Part shown: in pieces, positions 37,146 through 45,837 of the stretch | Numbering within the stretch: the first letter of the stretch is position 1 | Layout of the letters: every line of letters starts with the position of its first letter | Assembly (NCBI GenBank): GCA_963832305.1 | Contig: CAWHTU010000017.1 | Location: 1 to 64,000, forward strand | From: Roseiarcus sp963832305 | GTDB lineage: Bacteria > Pseudomonadota > Alphaproteobacteria > Rhizobiales > Beijerinckiaceae | DNA length: 64,000 bases | Direction of reading: 5' to 3' | Made by a program: the position numbers and the translations under genes | Notes under the pieces: model-generated | Databases searched by the model: none | What the model was told of the DNA's origin: nothing | What the model saw: only the letters and a program-made list of their open reading frames with translations

Positions 37146-37502
37146 ATGCGCTCGACGTGCTTATTTCTAATCTCTGTCGGCGCCTACGCCGCGAGTGCGG
37201 CCGACGTCCTTGCGGCAAGCGCACCGTCCAACGATTATCCGACGTCTGCGCGCGCCGAATACGTTTTCGCGTGCATGAAGGTCAACGGGGACTCGCGGGA
37301 AGCGCTTGATCAATGCTCGTGTTCGATCGACGTCATCGCCTCGCTGCTTCCGTACGACGCCTACGTGGCGGGCGAGACGGTCGCATCGATGGACCAGGCT
37401 CTGGGGCAGATAGGCTCCATGTTCCGCAATGCGGCGGTCGCGCGCGACGCTCTCGCCGAACTCAGGCGCGCTCAGGCGGAGGCCGAGGTTCGCTGTTTTT
37501 GA
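37146..37502 (+). CDS. Small secreted Cys-containing hypothetical protein
   Basis: The 118-residue protein has a signal peptide (MRSTCLFLISVGAYAASAAD). The mature part carries a Cys pattern, FACMKVNGDSREALDQCSCS, and a C-terminal Cys in EVRCF. It is helical by appearance. GGGAGA lies upstream of the ATG at 37146; an earlier ATG at 37122 is possible. It lies between orfY and xoxF and may work in the periplasm with the methanol oxidation system. No family is recognised with certainty. Confidence 0.65.
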   Translation: MRSTCLFLISVGAYAASAADVLAASAPSNDYPTSARAEYVFACMKVNGDSREALDQCSCSIDVIASLLPYDAYVAGETVASMDQALGQIGSMFRNAAVARDALAELRRAQAEAEVRCF

Positions 37503-37960
37503 CCCCCCATCGGGCCGGCTCTGGCGCCTATGGGACCCGTCTGGTTTCCGCCCGCGATCGGGACGGACGCGAGCGCGGTGTGGCAACTCCATTCGAGATC
37601 TGCCGAGAAAATACTTCAGCTATACGCACATTAAAATGAGGTTTACTCTGTTCACCACTGTAATAAATGTTTGTCCAGCCATCAGAGGCAATGCCTATGA
37701 TCTCATAGCGACAATTGTTGAGGTTTCGGCTTGCGCTGAATATTGGTTCGGCATAGGGTTTTCTTGGTTTCGGCTGCACGAGTGTCGGGAAACGGGAGTC
37801 CGGCACGCTTATCGGAGGCAAGGCGAGATTCCCCACAGAGGGATACGCTCGTTTCGCCCTGTCGTGACACGCTGCCGACGCCGTCCCAACTGAGAATGTC
37901 GCTGCAAGGCGAGGGTGGCGCATGTCGCGCCGGTGAGCCTTGCTCAGACGGGAGGAACAA
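37503..37960. promoter_or_regulatory. Upstream region of xoxF
   Basis: This 458-base stretch has no supported gene and includes an unusually A/T-rich block near 37610-37750 compared with its neighbours. It must contain the xoxF promoter and probably a long leader. The ribosome binding site GGAGGA at 37951-37956 sits 4 bases before the xoxF ATG. No specific operator can be named. Confidence 0.5.
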
Positions 37961-39769
37961 ATGCGCAAACTTTTACTTGCAAGCTGCCTAGGCGCCGCAG
38001 CCCTGTTTACCGCCGGGTATGCTGTCGCGAACGAAGAATTGGCGAAACTGTCCGCCGATCCAAACCAATGGGTCATGCCCGCCGGAGACTTCGCCGCGAC
38101 TCGGTATTCCGAACTCAAACAGATCAATACCGATAATGTCCATAAACTGGCGCCGGCTTGGACTTTCTCGACGGGCGTTCTGCGCGGTCACGAAGGCGCT
38201 CCGCTGGTCATCGGCGATGTGATGTTCCTTCATGCGCCGTTCCCGAACACTGTCTTCGCCCTGGACCTCAACAACGACGGCAAGATTCTCTGGAAATATG
38301 AACCCAAACAGGATCCCAACGTCATCCCGGTGATGTGCTGCGACACGGTCAATCGCGGCTTAGCCTACGCGGATGGCAAGATCTTCCTGCATCAGGCGGA
38401 CACGACGCTTGTCGCCCTGGACGCGAAGACCGGCGCGGTCGTCTGGTCAATCAAGGACGGCGATCCCTCCAAGGGCCAGACTGGCACGGATGCTCCATTC
38501 GTCTTCAAGGACAAAGTCTTCATAGGCGTTTCCGGCGGCGAGTTCGGCGTTCGCGGCTGGGTCAGCGCCTACGATATCAAGGACGGCAAGCTGGCCTGGC
38601 GCGGCTATTCCGAAGGCCCCGATTCCGACACACTGATCGACCCGGAAAAGACGACTGCCCTCGGCAAGCCTGTAGGGAAAGATTCCAGCACCCGCACGTG
38701 GCAGGGCGACCAATGGAAGATCGGCGGCGGCGACACATGGGGCTGGTACGCTTTCGATCCCGCTCTGAACCTCATGTATTATGGCTCCGGCAATCCCTCG
38801 ACCTGGAATCCCAAGCAGCGTCCCGGCGACAACAAGTGGTCGATGTCGATCTGGGCGCGTGACGTCGACACCGGCGCGGTCAAGTGGATCTATCAGATGA
38901 CGCCCCATGACGAGTGGGACTATGACGGCGTCAACGAGATGATCCTCACCGACGAGAAGATGAACGGCCAGGACCGGAAGCTGCTGACGCACTTCGACCG
39001 CAATGGCTTCGGCTACACGCTCGATCGCGTCACCGGCGAGTTGCTGGTTGCCGAAAAGTTCGACCCGAAGGTCAACTGGGCCACCGGCATCAATATGGAC
39101 AAAGCTTCGCCGGACTACGGACGGCCGATCCGGGTCAAGGCGATGTCAACGGAAGCCAACGGCGAGGATGTCAACTCGAAGGGCATTTGCCCGGCGGCGT
39201 TGGGCTCCAAGGATGAGCAGCCGGCGGCCTATTCGCCGCAGACCGAGCTCTTCTACGTCCCGACCAACCATGTCTGCATGGACTACGAGCCGTTCAAGGT
39301 GAGCTATACCGCCGGTCAGCCCTATGTCGGCGCGACCTTGTCCATGTATCCGCCTCCGGGCGACAGCAACATGGGCAATTTCATCGCCTGGGACAACAAA
39401 ACCGGCAAGATCGTCTGGTCGGATCCCGAGCAGTTCTCGGTCTGGTCGGGTGCATTGGCGACAGCAGGCGGCGTTGTCTTCTACGGGACGCTGGAAGGCT
39501 ATCTGAAGGCGGTCGACGCCAAGACCGGCAAGGAGCTCTACAGGTTCAAGACTCCGTCGGGCATCATCGGCAACGTCATGACCTACGAGCACGGCGGTCG
39601 CCAGTACGTGGCGATCTTGTCGGGCGTCGGCGGCTGGGCGGGCATCGGCCTTGCGGCCGGACTCACCAAGCCGCAGGACGGTCTGGGCGCGGTTGGCGGT
39701 TATGCGGCGTTGTCGAACTACACCGCTCTCGGCGGCACGCTCACCGTATTTGCTCTCCCGAGCGATTGA
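37961..39769 (+). CDS. xoxF: Lanthanide-dependent methanol dehydrogenase XoxF
   Basis: XoxF oxidises methanol to formaldehyde (or formate) in the periplasm using PQQ and a lanthanide, passing electrons to XoxG. The 602-residue precursor (start MRKLLLASCLGAAALF) has a signal peptide and an eight-bladed propeller with W-docking repeats. Cys126-Cys127 (VMCCDTVNRG) form the vicinal disulfide above PQQ. In HDEWDYDGVNE, Asp320 is the catalytic base and Asp322 is the extra acidic ligand that marks lanthanide enzymes; calcium MxaF has Ala there. The order xoxF-xoxG-xoxJ is the standard cluster, likely of the XoxF5 type. Confidence 0.98.
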   Translation: MRKLLLASCLGAAALFTAGYAVANEELAKLSADPNQWVMPAGDFAATRYSELKQINTDNVHKLAPAWTFSTGVLRGHEGAPLVIGDVMFLHAPFPNTVFALDLNNDGKILWKYEPKQDPNVIPVMCCDTVNRGLAYADGKIFLHQADTTLVALDAKTGAVVWSIKDGDPSKGQTGTDAPFVFKDKVFIGVSGGEFGVRGWVSAYDIKDGKLAWRGYSEGPDSDTLIDPEKTTALGKPVGKDSSTRTWQGDQWKIGGGDTWGWYAFDPALNLMYYGSGNPSTWNPKQRPGDNKWSMSIWARDVDTGAVKWIYQMTPHDEWDYDGVNEMILTDEKMNGQDRKLLTHFDRNGFGYTLDRVTGELLVAEKFDPKVNWATGINMDKASPDYGRPIRVKAMSTEANGEDVNSKGICPAALGSKDEQPAAYSPQTELFYVPTNHVCMDYEPFKVSYTAGQPYVGATLSMYPPPGDSNMGNFIAWDNKTGKIVWSDPEQFSVWSGALATAGGVVFYGTLEGYLKAVDAKTGKELYRFKTPSGIIGNVMTYEHGGRQYVAILSGVGGWAGIGLAAGLTKPQDGLGAVGGYAALSNYTALGGTLTVFALPSD

Positions 39770-39802
39770 GCGGCCACTGACGCCACGGGGATAGCCGGGG
39801 CT

Positions 39803-39827
39803 CGGCGCATGCAGTCGGCATGCGCCG
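39803..39827 (+). promoter_or_regulatory. Intercistronic hairpin between xoxF and xoxG
   Basis: A perfect 10-bp stem (CGGCGCATGC, 39803-39812, with GCATGCGCCG, 39818-39827) encloses a 5-base loop. No T-run follows, though the next bases are pyrimidine-rich. It lies 34 bases past the xoxF stop and could protect the xoxF message or partially stop transcription, giving more XoxF than XoxG. Confidence 0.6.
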
Positions 39828-39868
39828 GACCCTCTCTTCGTTTGCTCCTGTCCGCTCGAGAAACAAAC

Positions 39869-40391
39869 GTGACGATTTCCAAACTTACACTCCGTCTCGG
39901 ATTCTGCGTTCGCTTTGGCTGTGCCGATCGTCGCCCACGCCGATCCGCCGGGAGATCCGACCGCGGTCACCGACGATCACGGCATGTGGCGCGACAAGAA
40001 CGGCGATCCGACCTTCAAAGTGTCCACGGACGGAACCGTCGACTGGTACACGTATTCCGGCTTCCGCCGCTATCATTCGGAATGCCATGTTTGTCACGGC
40101 CCCGATGGAGAGGGTTCATCCTACGCGCCAGCACTGGCCGACTCGCTCAAAACGATCGGTTACGCCGAATTCTATGGAATCGTCGTCGGCGGCAAGCAGG
40201 ACCTCGGCGCCGGCCAGGAAAAGGTCATGCCGGCTTTCGCCAACAATAAGAATGTGATGTGCTACCTCAATGACATTTATGTCTATCTGCGCGCGCGCTC
40301 GCAGAATGCGATTCCGCGCGGACGGCCCCCCAAACATGCAGACAAGCCGCCCGAGTTCGAGGAAGCTGAAACGAAATGCATGGGTGAGTGA
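39869..40391 (+). CDS. xoxG: Cytochrome c XoxG, apparent frameshift in signal peptide
   Basis: XoxG is the electron acceptor of XoxF. The mature part starts near DPPGDPTAVTDDHGMW and has one haem motif, CHVCH, within YHSECHVCHGPDGEGS; the later MPAFANN region can give the Met ligand. The signal peptide is split: a GTG start at 39869 reads TISKLTLRLGFCVR in one frame, while LAVPIVAHADPP continues in the next. Removing one T from the TTT near 39914 joins them. In the second frame alone no good start exists. Probably a sequence error. Ends 4 bases before xoxJ. Confidence 0.88.
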
Positions 40392-40395
40392 GGCC

Positions 40396-41241
40396 ATGGC
40401 GCGCGCGTCAAAGCCGATCGCCGTCGCAATTCTCGCGCTGGTCGGGGTGATCCTTTCCGCCGGCGCCGGGGCGCAGGATGCGGGAGGCTCGATCGAACTC
40501 GTCGACCCGCATGTCTTTCGAGCCTGCGCCGATCCGCGGGACCTACCTTTCTCCAACGAGGCCGGCGAAGGTTTTGAAAACAAGATCGCAGAGCTGTTCG
40601 CGCACAAACTCGGCAAGTCGGTGGCCTACACTTTTTATCCCGACGCGACGGGCTTCATCCGCAACACACTGAACGCGCATCGTTGCGACGTGGTCCTGGG
40701 AATCGCTCAAGGCGATGACTTGGTTCAGCCGACCAGCCCCTATTATCGAACGAGCTACGTCGCCGCATATCGGCAGGATGGCCCCCTTAAAGGCCTCAAC
40801 TCCCTCAGCGATCCGAGACTGAAAACGGCGAAGATCGGCATTATCGCAGGCACCCCGCCTGCGACTTTCCTGGCCGAGAACGGGTTGCTCGGTCGGATCA
40901 AGTCCTACGCGCTGGTCGTCGACACGCGCTTCGATTCGCCGACTCACGAAATGATGGACGACCTGGACCGCGGCGAAATCGACGTTGCTCTGCTGTGGGG
41001 TCCGATCGCCGGCTATTACGCAACGAAAGCCAAAACGCCCACTGCAGTCGTTCCGCTCGTGAAGGAACAGGGCGGGCCCCCGATGGTGTTTCGGATCGTC
41101 ATGGGGGTGCGGCATTCCGATCAGAACTGGAAGCGCGACCTGAACAAGCTGATTTCCGAGAATCAAGGCGAAATTCAAACCATCCTGCGCTCCTTTGGCG
41201 TTCCCTTGCTCGACGAGAACGACCAGCCGCTCTCTCCGTGA
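40396..41241 (+). CDS. xoxJ: Periplasmic binding protein XoxJ
   Basis: XoxJ is a periplasmic solute-binding-like protein required for or assisting XoxF assembly or activation. The 281-residue product (start MARASKPIAVAILALVGVIL) has a signal peptide and the type II binding fold: FRACADPRDLPFSNEAGEGF, CDVVLGIAQGD and LWGPIAGYYATKAKTPT. Last gene of xoxFGJ. Confidence 0.95.
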   Translation: MARASKPIAVAILALVGVILSAGAGAQDAGGSIELVDPHVFRACADPRDLPFSNEAGEGFENKIAELFAHKLGKSVAYTFYPDATGFIRNTLNAHRCDVVLGIAQGDDLVQPTSPYYRTSYVAAYRQDGPLKGLNSLSDPRLKTAKIGIIAGTPPATFLAENGLLGRIKSYALVVDTRFDSPTHEMMDDLDRGEIDVALLWGPIAGYYATKAKTPTAVVPLVKEQGGPPMVFRIVMGVRHSDQNWKRDLNKLISENQGEIQTILRSFGVPLLDENDQPLSP

Positions 41242-41452
41242 CGCGCCGGCGGCGGAGCGGCGCACGCAATTCGAAGGTCCCGCGGGGCGGGGAATCGTGG
41301 CGCGAAGTCGATTGAGGCGGGAACCCGGTAGCGTGACAAGAGGCGGCTCCATCGAAACCGACCGTCGGCCCCTGGCCGAAAACCGCCGGTTCGTCCGACG
41401 CAAGGCGCGCGGGCTTCGGCTTTCCCCTCGCGTCGCAGCGCGAAGCCGCCCG

Positions 41453-42076
41453 TCACAGAATCTTTTGAACGGAGCGTGCGATCTCGCCGATGCGCTGTTC
41501 GATCAGAGTCGGCGCCTCGCAGACATAACGGATGGTCTGACGACGTTCGTCGAAAACGCGAATGTCCCATTGCAGCCGCTCTTGACTGTCGCCGCCGGGC
41601 GGCGCCTGGCCATCACCGCTCTGGTCCGCGGATTTCTGCACCGCCTCGTTCTCTGCGCGGATACGATCGGCGAGAGCCCGCTGCTTGCGGCCGAATCGAA
41701 CCAGCCCATCGATAATTTGGGAGCGTTGCTGCGACAAATCCTCAAAGGCTGCAGCGAAGGAGCTCAAGACCTTGGCGTCCGCGTCGGGCCCGCCCTTCGC
41801 CTTGAAGTCCGCGATCGCCGCCTCCACATCGGCAATGGGAATGCGCCGCTGCGCCATTTTGGCCTTCAGGTCGGCGACGTCGCTATCATTGCGCCAGCTC
41901 TGGGAGTTCAAATCGAGCTTCGGTCCGGCCCAGACGGAGGCAAGCGAAAGGGTGGGAGTCTTGATCTGTTGACAGGGCCAATCCGGATCGGCCTTTGCGC
42001 CGGGTTGAGCCATTCCCTGGGCCGCCGACGCGGTCATTATCGCAAGCACGAGGACGGCGCAGCGCGCAGCATGCAT
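41453..42076 (-). CDS. Hypothetical secreted protein in the C1 cluster
   Basis: The 207-residue protein has a signal peptide (MHAARCAVLVLAIMTASAAQ). The mature part is largely helical, with a Cys near the start (DPDWPCQQI) and one near the end (IRYVCEAPTLIEQR), which could pair. A Pro/Gly/Asp-rich stretch lies between helices. No family is recognised. It is convergent with xoxJ and divergent from mfnB-folB, so it has its own promoter. Confidence 0.65.
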   Translation of the reverse strand: MHAARCAVLVLAIMTASAAQGMAQPGAKADPDWPCQQIKTPTLSLASVWAGPKLDLNSQSWRNDSDVADLKAKMAQRRIPIADVEAAIADFKAKGGPDADAKVLSSFAAAFEDLSQQRSQIIDGLVRFGRKQRALADRIRAENEAVQKSADQSGDGQAPPGGDSQERLQWDIRVFDERRQTIRYVCEAPTLIEQRIGEIARSVQKIL

Positions 42077-42222
42077 TACTGTTTCCCTTTGACCTCGAAG
42101 ATAGGGTTGCCTGCGCCGCCAATCAAGCCGCCTCGCTCCGCCGACGCGGTCTCAAACGCGCCGTTCTCCGTCGGCGGGCGCGACCGGAATACTCGCGGCG
42201 ACGTGGCTCGGAACGCAGCCCA

Positions 42223-43426
42223 ATGACTCGCATGCTGGCCAGTGTCGTCGACGCCGAGGAGGCCGATGTCGTGCTCAAGCTCGGAGCCGATGTCATCGAT
42301 CTGAAGGACCCACGGCGCGGCGCCCTCGGCGCCCTTCCGCTCGAAGCCGTACGCGAGGTGCAAGCCCGAGTCGCGGGACGATGCGAGACGAGCGCGGCGC
42401 TCGGCGACCCGCCCTACGAGGAAACTGCGTTGCTGGCGGCCGCACGAGCGGTCGGCGCCGCGGGCGTCAACTACGTCAAGCTCGCTGTGGACGGCCCGAC
42501 GCTCGATCGAACTCGAGGCTTCCTTGCAGCGGCTCGCACGCGAAGTCGGCCTGGTCGGCATGATGTTCGCGGACCAGGAACCCGACTTCGCTCTTCTCGC
42601 CAAACTTGCAGCGCTCGGATTCAAGGGCGCGATGCTCGACACGCGGGACAAGACCCGCGGCCGCCTCGTCGCGCATCTCGATGTCGTGCGGCTTAACGAA
42701 TTCTGTTCGCAGTGCCACAATCTCCAACTGATGAGCGGCCTGGCCGGCTCGCTCGAAGCGCCCGACGTTCCGCGACTGCTGCTGGTGCGTCCCGACGTCC
42801 TCGGATTCCGAGGCGCTCTTTGTCGCGCCCACGACCGTCGAGGGGCGATCGACCCCCAGTCCGTCGCTCTCATCCGCAATCTGATCCCGCGTGAAAGTCC
42901 GGAGCTCGACGCTTCGCCGAAGATCGACTGGCGATTGCTCGCCCGCGGTATTGTTGGCGGGCGCGACGACGAAGGCGAACTCGACCGCGTGTTCGTGCGC
43001 GACTTCGTCGTCTCGGCGCAGATCGGCGCGTATGATTTCGAGCGTGGCGTCCATCAGCGCGTCGCTTTCGAGGTCGAAGCTCTGGTGCGTCGCACCGGCG
43101 CGCACACCGACGATATGCGCTCGATCTTTTCCTACGACCTGATCATCGACGCGATCCAGCTCGTGGTGGGCCGGGGTCATGTCGATTTTGTCGAGACGCT
43201 TGCCGAAGAGGTCGCCGCGCTGGTGTTGCAACACGCGCGCGTGCGCAGCGTTCGCGTCAATGTCCGGAAGCTCGATGTCATCGGGGGCGAAGTCGGGATC
43301 GAAATCCGTCGTCAGCGCCCCTCGGGTTCGGCTGGCGCCCGGCCGGTGGGCGTCGTTTCCAAGGCGCCGACGCATGTCAAGGACCCCGTCGAGGGCTCTG
43401 TAGCCCTTGGTTCGAAAAAGACCTGA
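42223..43426 (+). CDS. Fusion of MfnB-like and FolB-like domains, apparent frameshift
   Basis: The N-terminal part (MTRMLASVVDAEEADVVLKL, then DVIDLKDPRRGALGALP) is a (5-formylfuran-3-yl)methyl phosphate synthase (DUF556/MfnB, orf9 type) with the Schiff-base Lys region DLKDPR and a later DTRDKTRG. Near 42504-42512 the frame slips; after it the same domain continues as VGLVGMMFADQEPDFALLAK. From about 43000 a dihydroneopterin-aldolase-like domain follows: VSAQIGAYDFERGVHQRVAF and VRKLDVIGGEVGIEI. One protein would thus serve both methanofuran (furan ring) and H4MPT (pterin) synthesis. It is convergent with mtdB, 13 bases apart. Confidence 0.82.
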
Positions 43427-43439
43427 AGCTCGAGGGGCC

Positions 43440-44330
43440 TCAGGCCAGCGCGCGCGCCAAGTCGAAAGCCTGGCGGAAGTCGAGCCGCAGGGCCGTCTTG
43501 CTTTCAGTCATCTGCTTGAACAGCCCCGATTCGGTTCGATATTTGACGTTGCCGATTGCGAGGGCGCCGATCCCGAGCGCGCCGTGCGCGCCGAGCGGCG
43601 CGCCGTTGGCGTGCAAATCGAGTCCTTCGATGCCGAGCGGCGGAACCGCGTTGACGTCCGCGGCGACGAGCAATCTCGTCGCGCTCGCGATCTGAGCGCC
43701 GTCAAGCACTCTCACCCCGGCTTTCGCAGCGCAGAGCACGACTTCGGTCGCAGCGAGGATCGCCGCCCTCTTCTCCGCTGTCGAACCGTCAGCGACGGCG
43801 ATGTCGATGCCGAATCTGCGATTGACCTCGGCGGCGTGGGCTCGGGCGCGCTCGGTCCCGTCGCGCCCGACGAAGGAAACGGAGGCGCCTTCGAGCGCCG
43901 CGATGACGCCCGAGGCTGTTCCGACCACGCCAGTCGCGCCGAATATCGAGACGGAAGTTCCGCGAAGCTCGCGGCCCTTTTTCTCCCGCAGCGTCTTGTC
44001 GACGAGGGCGATCATTGCGGCGGCGGTGGTGAACGACCCCCCTGGGTCGGCGAAAAGCGAAATCTCGAACGGCTTCAGGAGCGCCTTGCCGGCGGCCTCG
44101 AGCATATCGAGAGCAAGAAGCGCATCCTTGCCCCCGATGAAGACGCCCGTGCGAGTCGCGTCGCGCGGCGAGCGTGAAAACATCGCGTCCTGGACGAGGC
44201 CCGTGATCTCGTCCAGCGAAACGCTGGTGTAGGAAACCGTCGCGTCGTAGCCGGCGTCGATCGCCATATTGACGTCGAAGGGGCTCATGTGGGCGAGGGG
44301 CGTCATCATGTGCAGGATGTTCTTGGCCAT
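43440..44330 (-). CDS. mtdB: NAD(P)-dependent methylene-H4MPT dehydrogenase
   Basis: MtdB oxidises methylene-H4MPT to methenyl-H4MPT in the cytoplasm with NAD(P). The 296-residue product starts MAKNILHMMTPLAHMSPFDV (44330) and has the nucleotide fold VSIFGATGVVGTASGVIAAL and VVLCAAKAGVRVLDG. The ORF extends upstream beyond 44330, but this start matches the family. It is 16 bases downstream of mptG, forming an mptG-mtdB unit. It could be confused with MtdA, but the sequence start and context favour MtdB. Confidence 0.95.
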   Translation of the reverse strand: MAKNILHMMTPLAHMSPFDVNMAIDAGYDATVSYTSVSLDEITGLVQDAMFSRSPRDATRTGVFIGGKDALLALDMLEAAGKALLKPFEISLFADPGGSFTTAAAMIALVDKTLREKKGRELRGTSVSIFGATGVVGTASGVIAALEGASVSFVGRDGTERARAHAAEVNRRFGIDIAVADGSTAEKRAAILAATEVVLCAAKAGVRVLDGAQIASATRLLVAADVNAVPPLGIEGLDLHANGAPLGAHGALGIGALAIGNVKYRTESGLFKQMTESKTALRLDFRQAFDLARALA

Positions 44331-44346
44331 CTTTCCTTCCAATCGA

Positions 44347-45312
44347 TCACTGAATCGAGACGTCTTCTTTTCTGCGGATCTCTGCGCCGCGCTCCTGAAC
44401 GCTGCAGATTCTGATGTCCACGCCCGGCTCGCGTTCTGCTTTGACCCGCCGAACGAGGTGTTCCGCTTCGTCGGAGTCTGACGCAAAGGCGAAACCGGTC
44501 GGCCCCCAGGAGCTCTGGCCAATTCCGCGCGCTCCCAACGCCTTCAGGCGCGCGGCGACCTTCCCTACCGCTTCGCTGGCGAAGCGGCTCCCGCCTTGGG
44601 CCGGAGCGAAATGATCGCCGACGATTTCCTGGACCCTCTCGACGCCGTCACCGAATGCCGCGAGGTCGCGCTCGGCCGCGCCGGGAAGGATTTGCATCAG
44701 CGTCCTCCGGCAGATCTCGCTCGACGCCTCGGCGGGAAGGCGCGGCAGTCCGGCGAACGCCCGCCTTTCCGCCTCGCCGTGGGAGCCTTCAATCCGCGGG
44801 TCGAGAATGAGAAGAACACGCCAATCCCGCGGGAAGGCGACGCGGGCCACGACCGGCGGGACATCCGTGCTCGGCCCCCGGCCAGCGTCCACTGCCAGGC
44901 CGCCGCGCTCGAACAGCGCGGCGCCGACGCCGGAACGGACGCCGCGATCGAGCAGCCGCGCGTCGGCTCGGACGTCGGGCGGCAGCCCCGCGAATTGACG
45001 AAACGCGCCCGCAATCGCCAGCGCGAGCTGAGTCCCAGAGCCGAAGCCCGCATGCCTGGGTATTGCCTTGGAGATCGTGAGCTTTACCGTCGTATCGACG
45101 CCAAGGCTTTCAGCAATGCGGAGCGCCAGACGCGCGGCCCGCTCGCGGTCCTCGCCCACCGTTTCAAAGCCTGCGGCTTCGCGGAGCTCGACGCGGGTTT
45201 CGAACGCATCGATGGCGAGGCCGATCGATCCGAATCGTCGGCCAAGGTCCCCAGTGAGATCGAGAAAGCCGAGATGCAGGCGCGCCGCCGCCGTGACCTG
45301 AACGCCTTTCAA
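44347..45312 (-). CDS. mptG: Beta-ribofuranosylaminobenzene 5'-phosphate synthase
   Basis: MptG condenses p-aminobenzoate (or p-hydroxybenzoate) with PRPP and releases CO2, the committed step of the H4MPT side chain. The 321-residue protein is of the GHMP-like fold: VTAARLHLGF-type start (AAARLHLGFLDLTGDLGRRF) and PRHAGFGSGTQLALAIAGAF. C-terminal GIGQSSWGPTGFAF is typical. First gene of mptG-mtdB; divergent from the 68-residue hypothetical. Confidence 0.93.
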   Translation of the reverse strand: MKGVQVTAAARLHLGFLDLTGDLGRRFGSIGLAIDAFETRVELREAAGFETVGEDRERAARLALRIAESLGVDTTVKLTISKAIPRHAGFGSGTQLALAIAGAFRQFAGLPPDVRADARLLDRGVRSGVGAALFERGGLAVDAGRGPSTDVPPVVARVAFPRDWRVLLILDPRIEGSHGEAERRAFAGLPRLPAEASSEICRRTLMQILPGAAERDLAAFGDGVERVQEIVGDHFAPAQGGSRFASEAVGKVAARLKALGARGIGQSSWGPTGFAFASDSDEAEHLVRRVKAEREPGVDIRICSVQERGAEIRRKEDVSIQ

Positions 45313-45575
45313 ATGCGCGCCTCACTCCACGATCAATTCGCCGCGCGGGCATCCTCGCGACATTGCGAAACTTTGCGCCGTTTGCCAAGCGCAGGAGGCA
45401 AGAAACTCTCTAACCTGTGACGATTTGGACGCCTCGCGGGTGGCCGGCCCGGGGGCGATGGCCCAGCGCCTCGGAAGCCCACGCGCAGACGCCGCAAAGT
45501 TGCCGTCGTTTTGGGAAAATGCAACAATTGTCGTGATCTGGAGTAGCGCCAAGTCCCGCTTGGAGGCAGGTGGCG

Positions 45576-45782
45576 ATGATCGAGCTGATTTTAACGGTGT
45601 GCGCGCTGAACGCTCCGAGCCTGTGCGAGGAACAGCGGTTGTCGTTTGTCGCGCAAGAGTCTCTGATGCAATGCATGATCCAGGCGCCCCCCTACATCGC
45701 CGCTTGGTCCGACGAGCATCCGGCGACGCGCGTCACGCGGTGGCGATGCGCTTACCCTGGCGAAGCGGGCCAAAAGATCTGA
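45576..45782 (+). CDS. 68-residue conserved hypothetical protein
   Basis: The protein reads MIELILTVCALNAPSLCEEQ, then RLSFVAQESLMQCMIQAPPY and a final Cys in RWRCAYPG. Four Cys residues and a hydrophobic start suggest an exported small protein. GGAGG lies 9 bases before the ATG. Similar short Cys-bearing proteins are common in alphaproteobacteria, function unknown. Confidence 0.6.
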   Translation: MIELILTVCALNAPSLCEEQRLSFVAQESLMQCMIQAPPYIAAWSDEHPATRVTRWRCAYPGEAGQKI

Positions 45783-45837
45783 TGAAGGGCTCCGATCGTC
45801 GCCGGTGCGCCGAGCGCGGTGTTCGGACGAAGTCGCG

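Noticed and set aside
37961..39769. Possibility that the dehydrogenase is calcium-type MxaF
   Set aside because: Asp is present two residues after the catalytic Asp (DYD), and the neighbours are xoxG and xoxJ; no mxaI, mxaG or mxaJ is seen.
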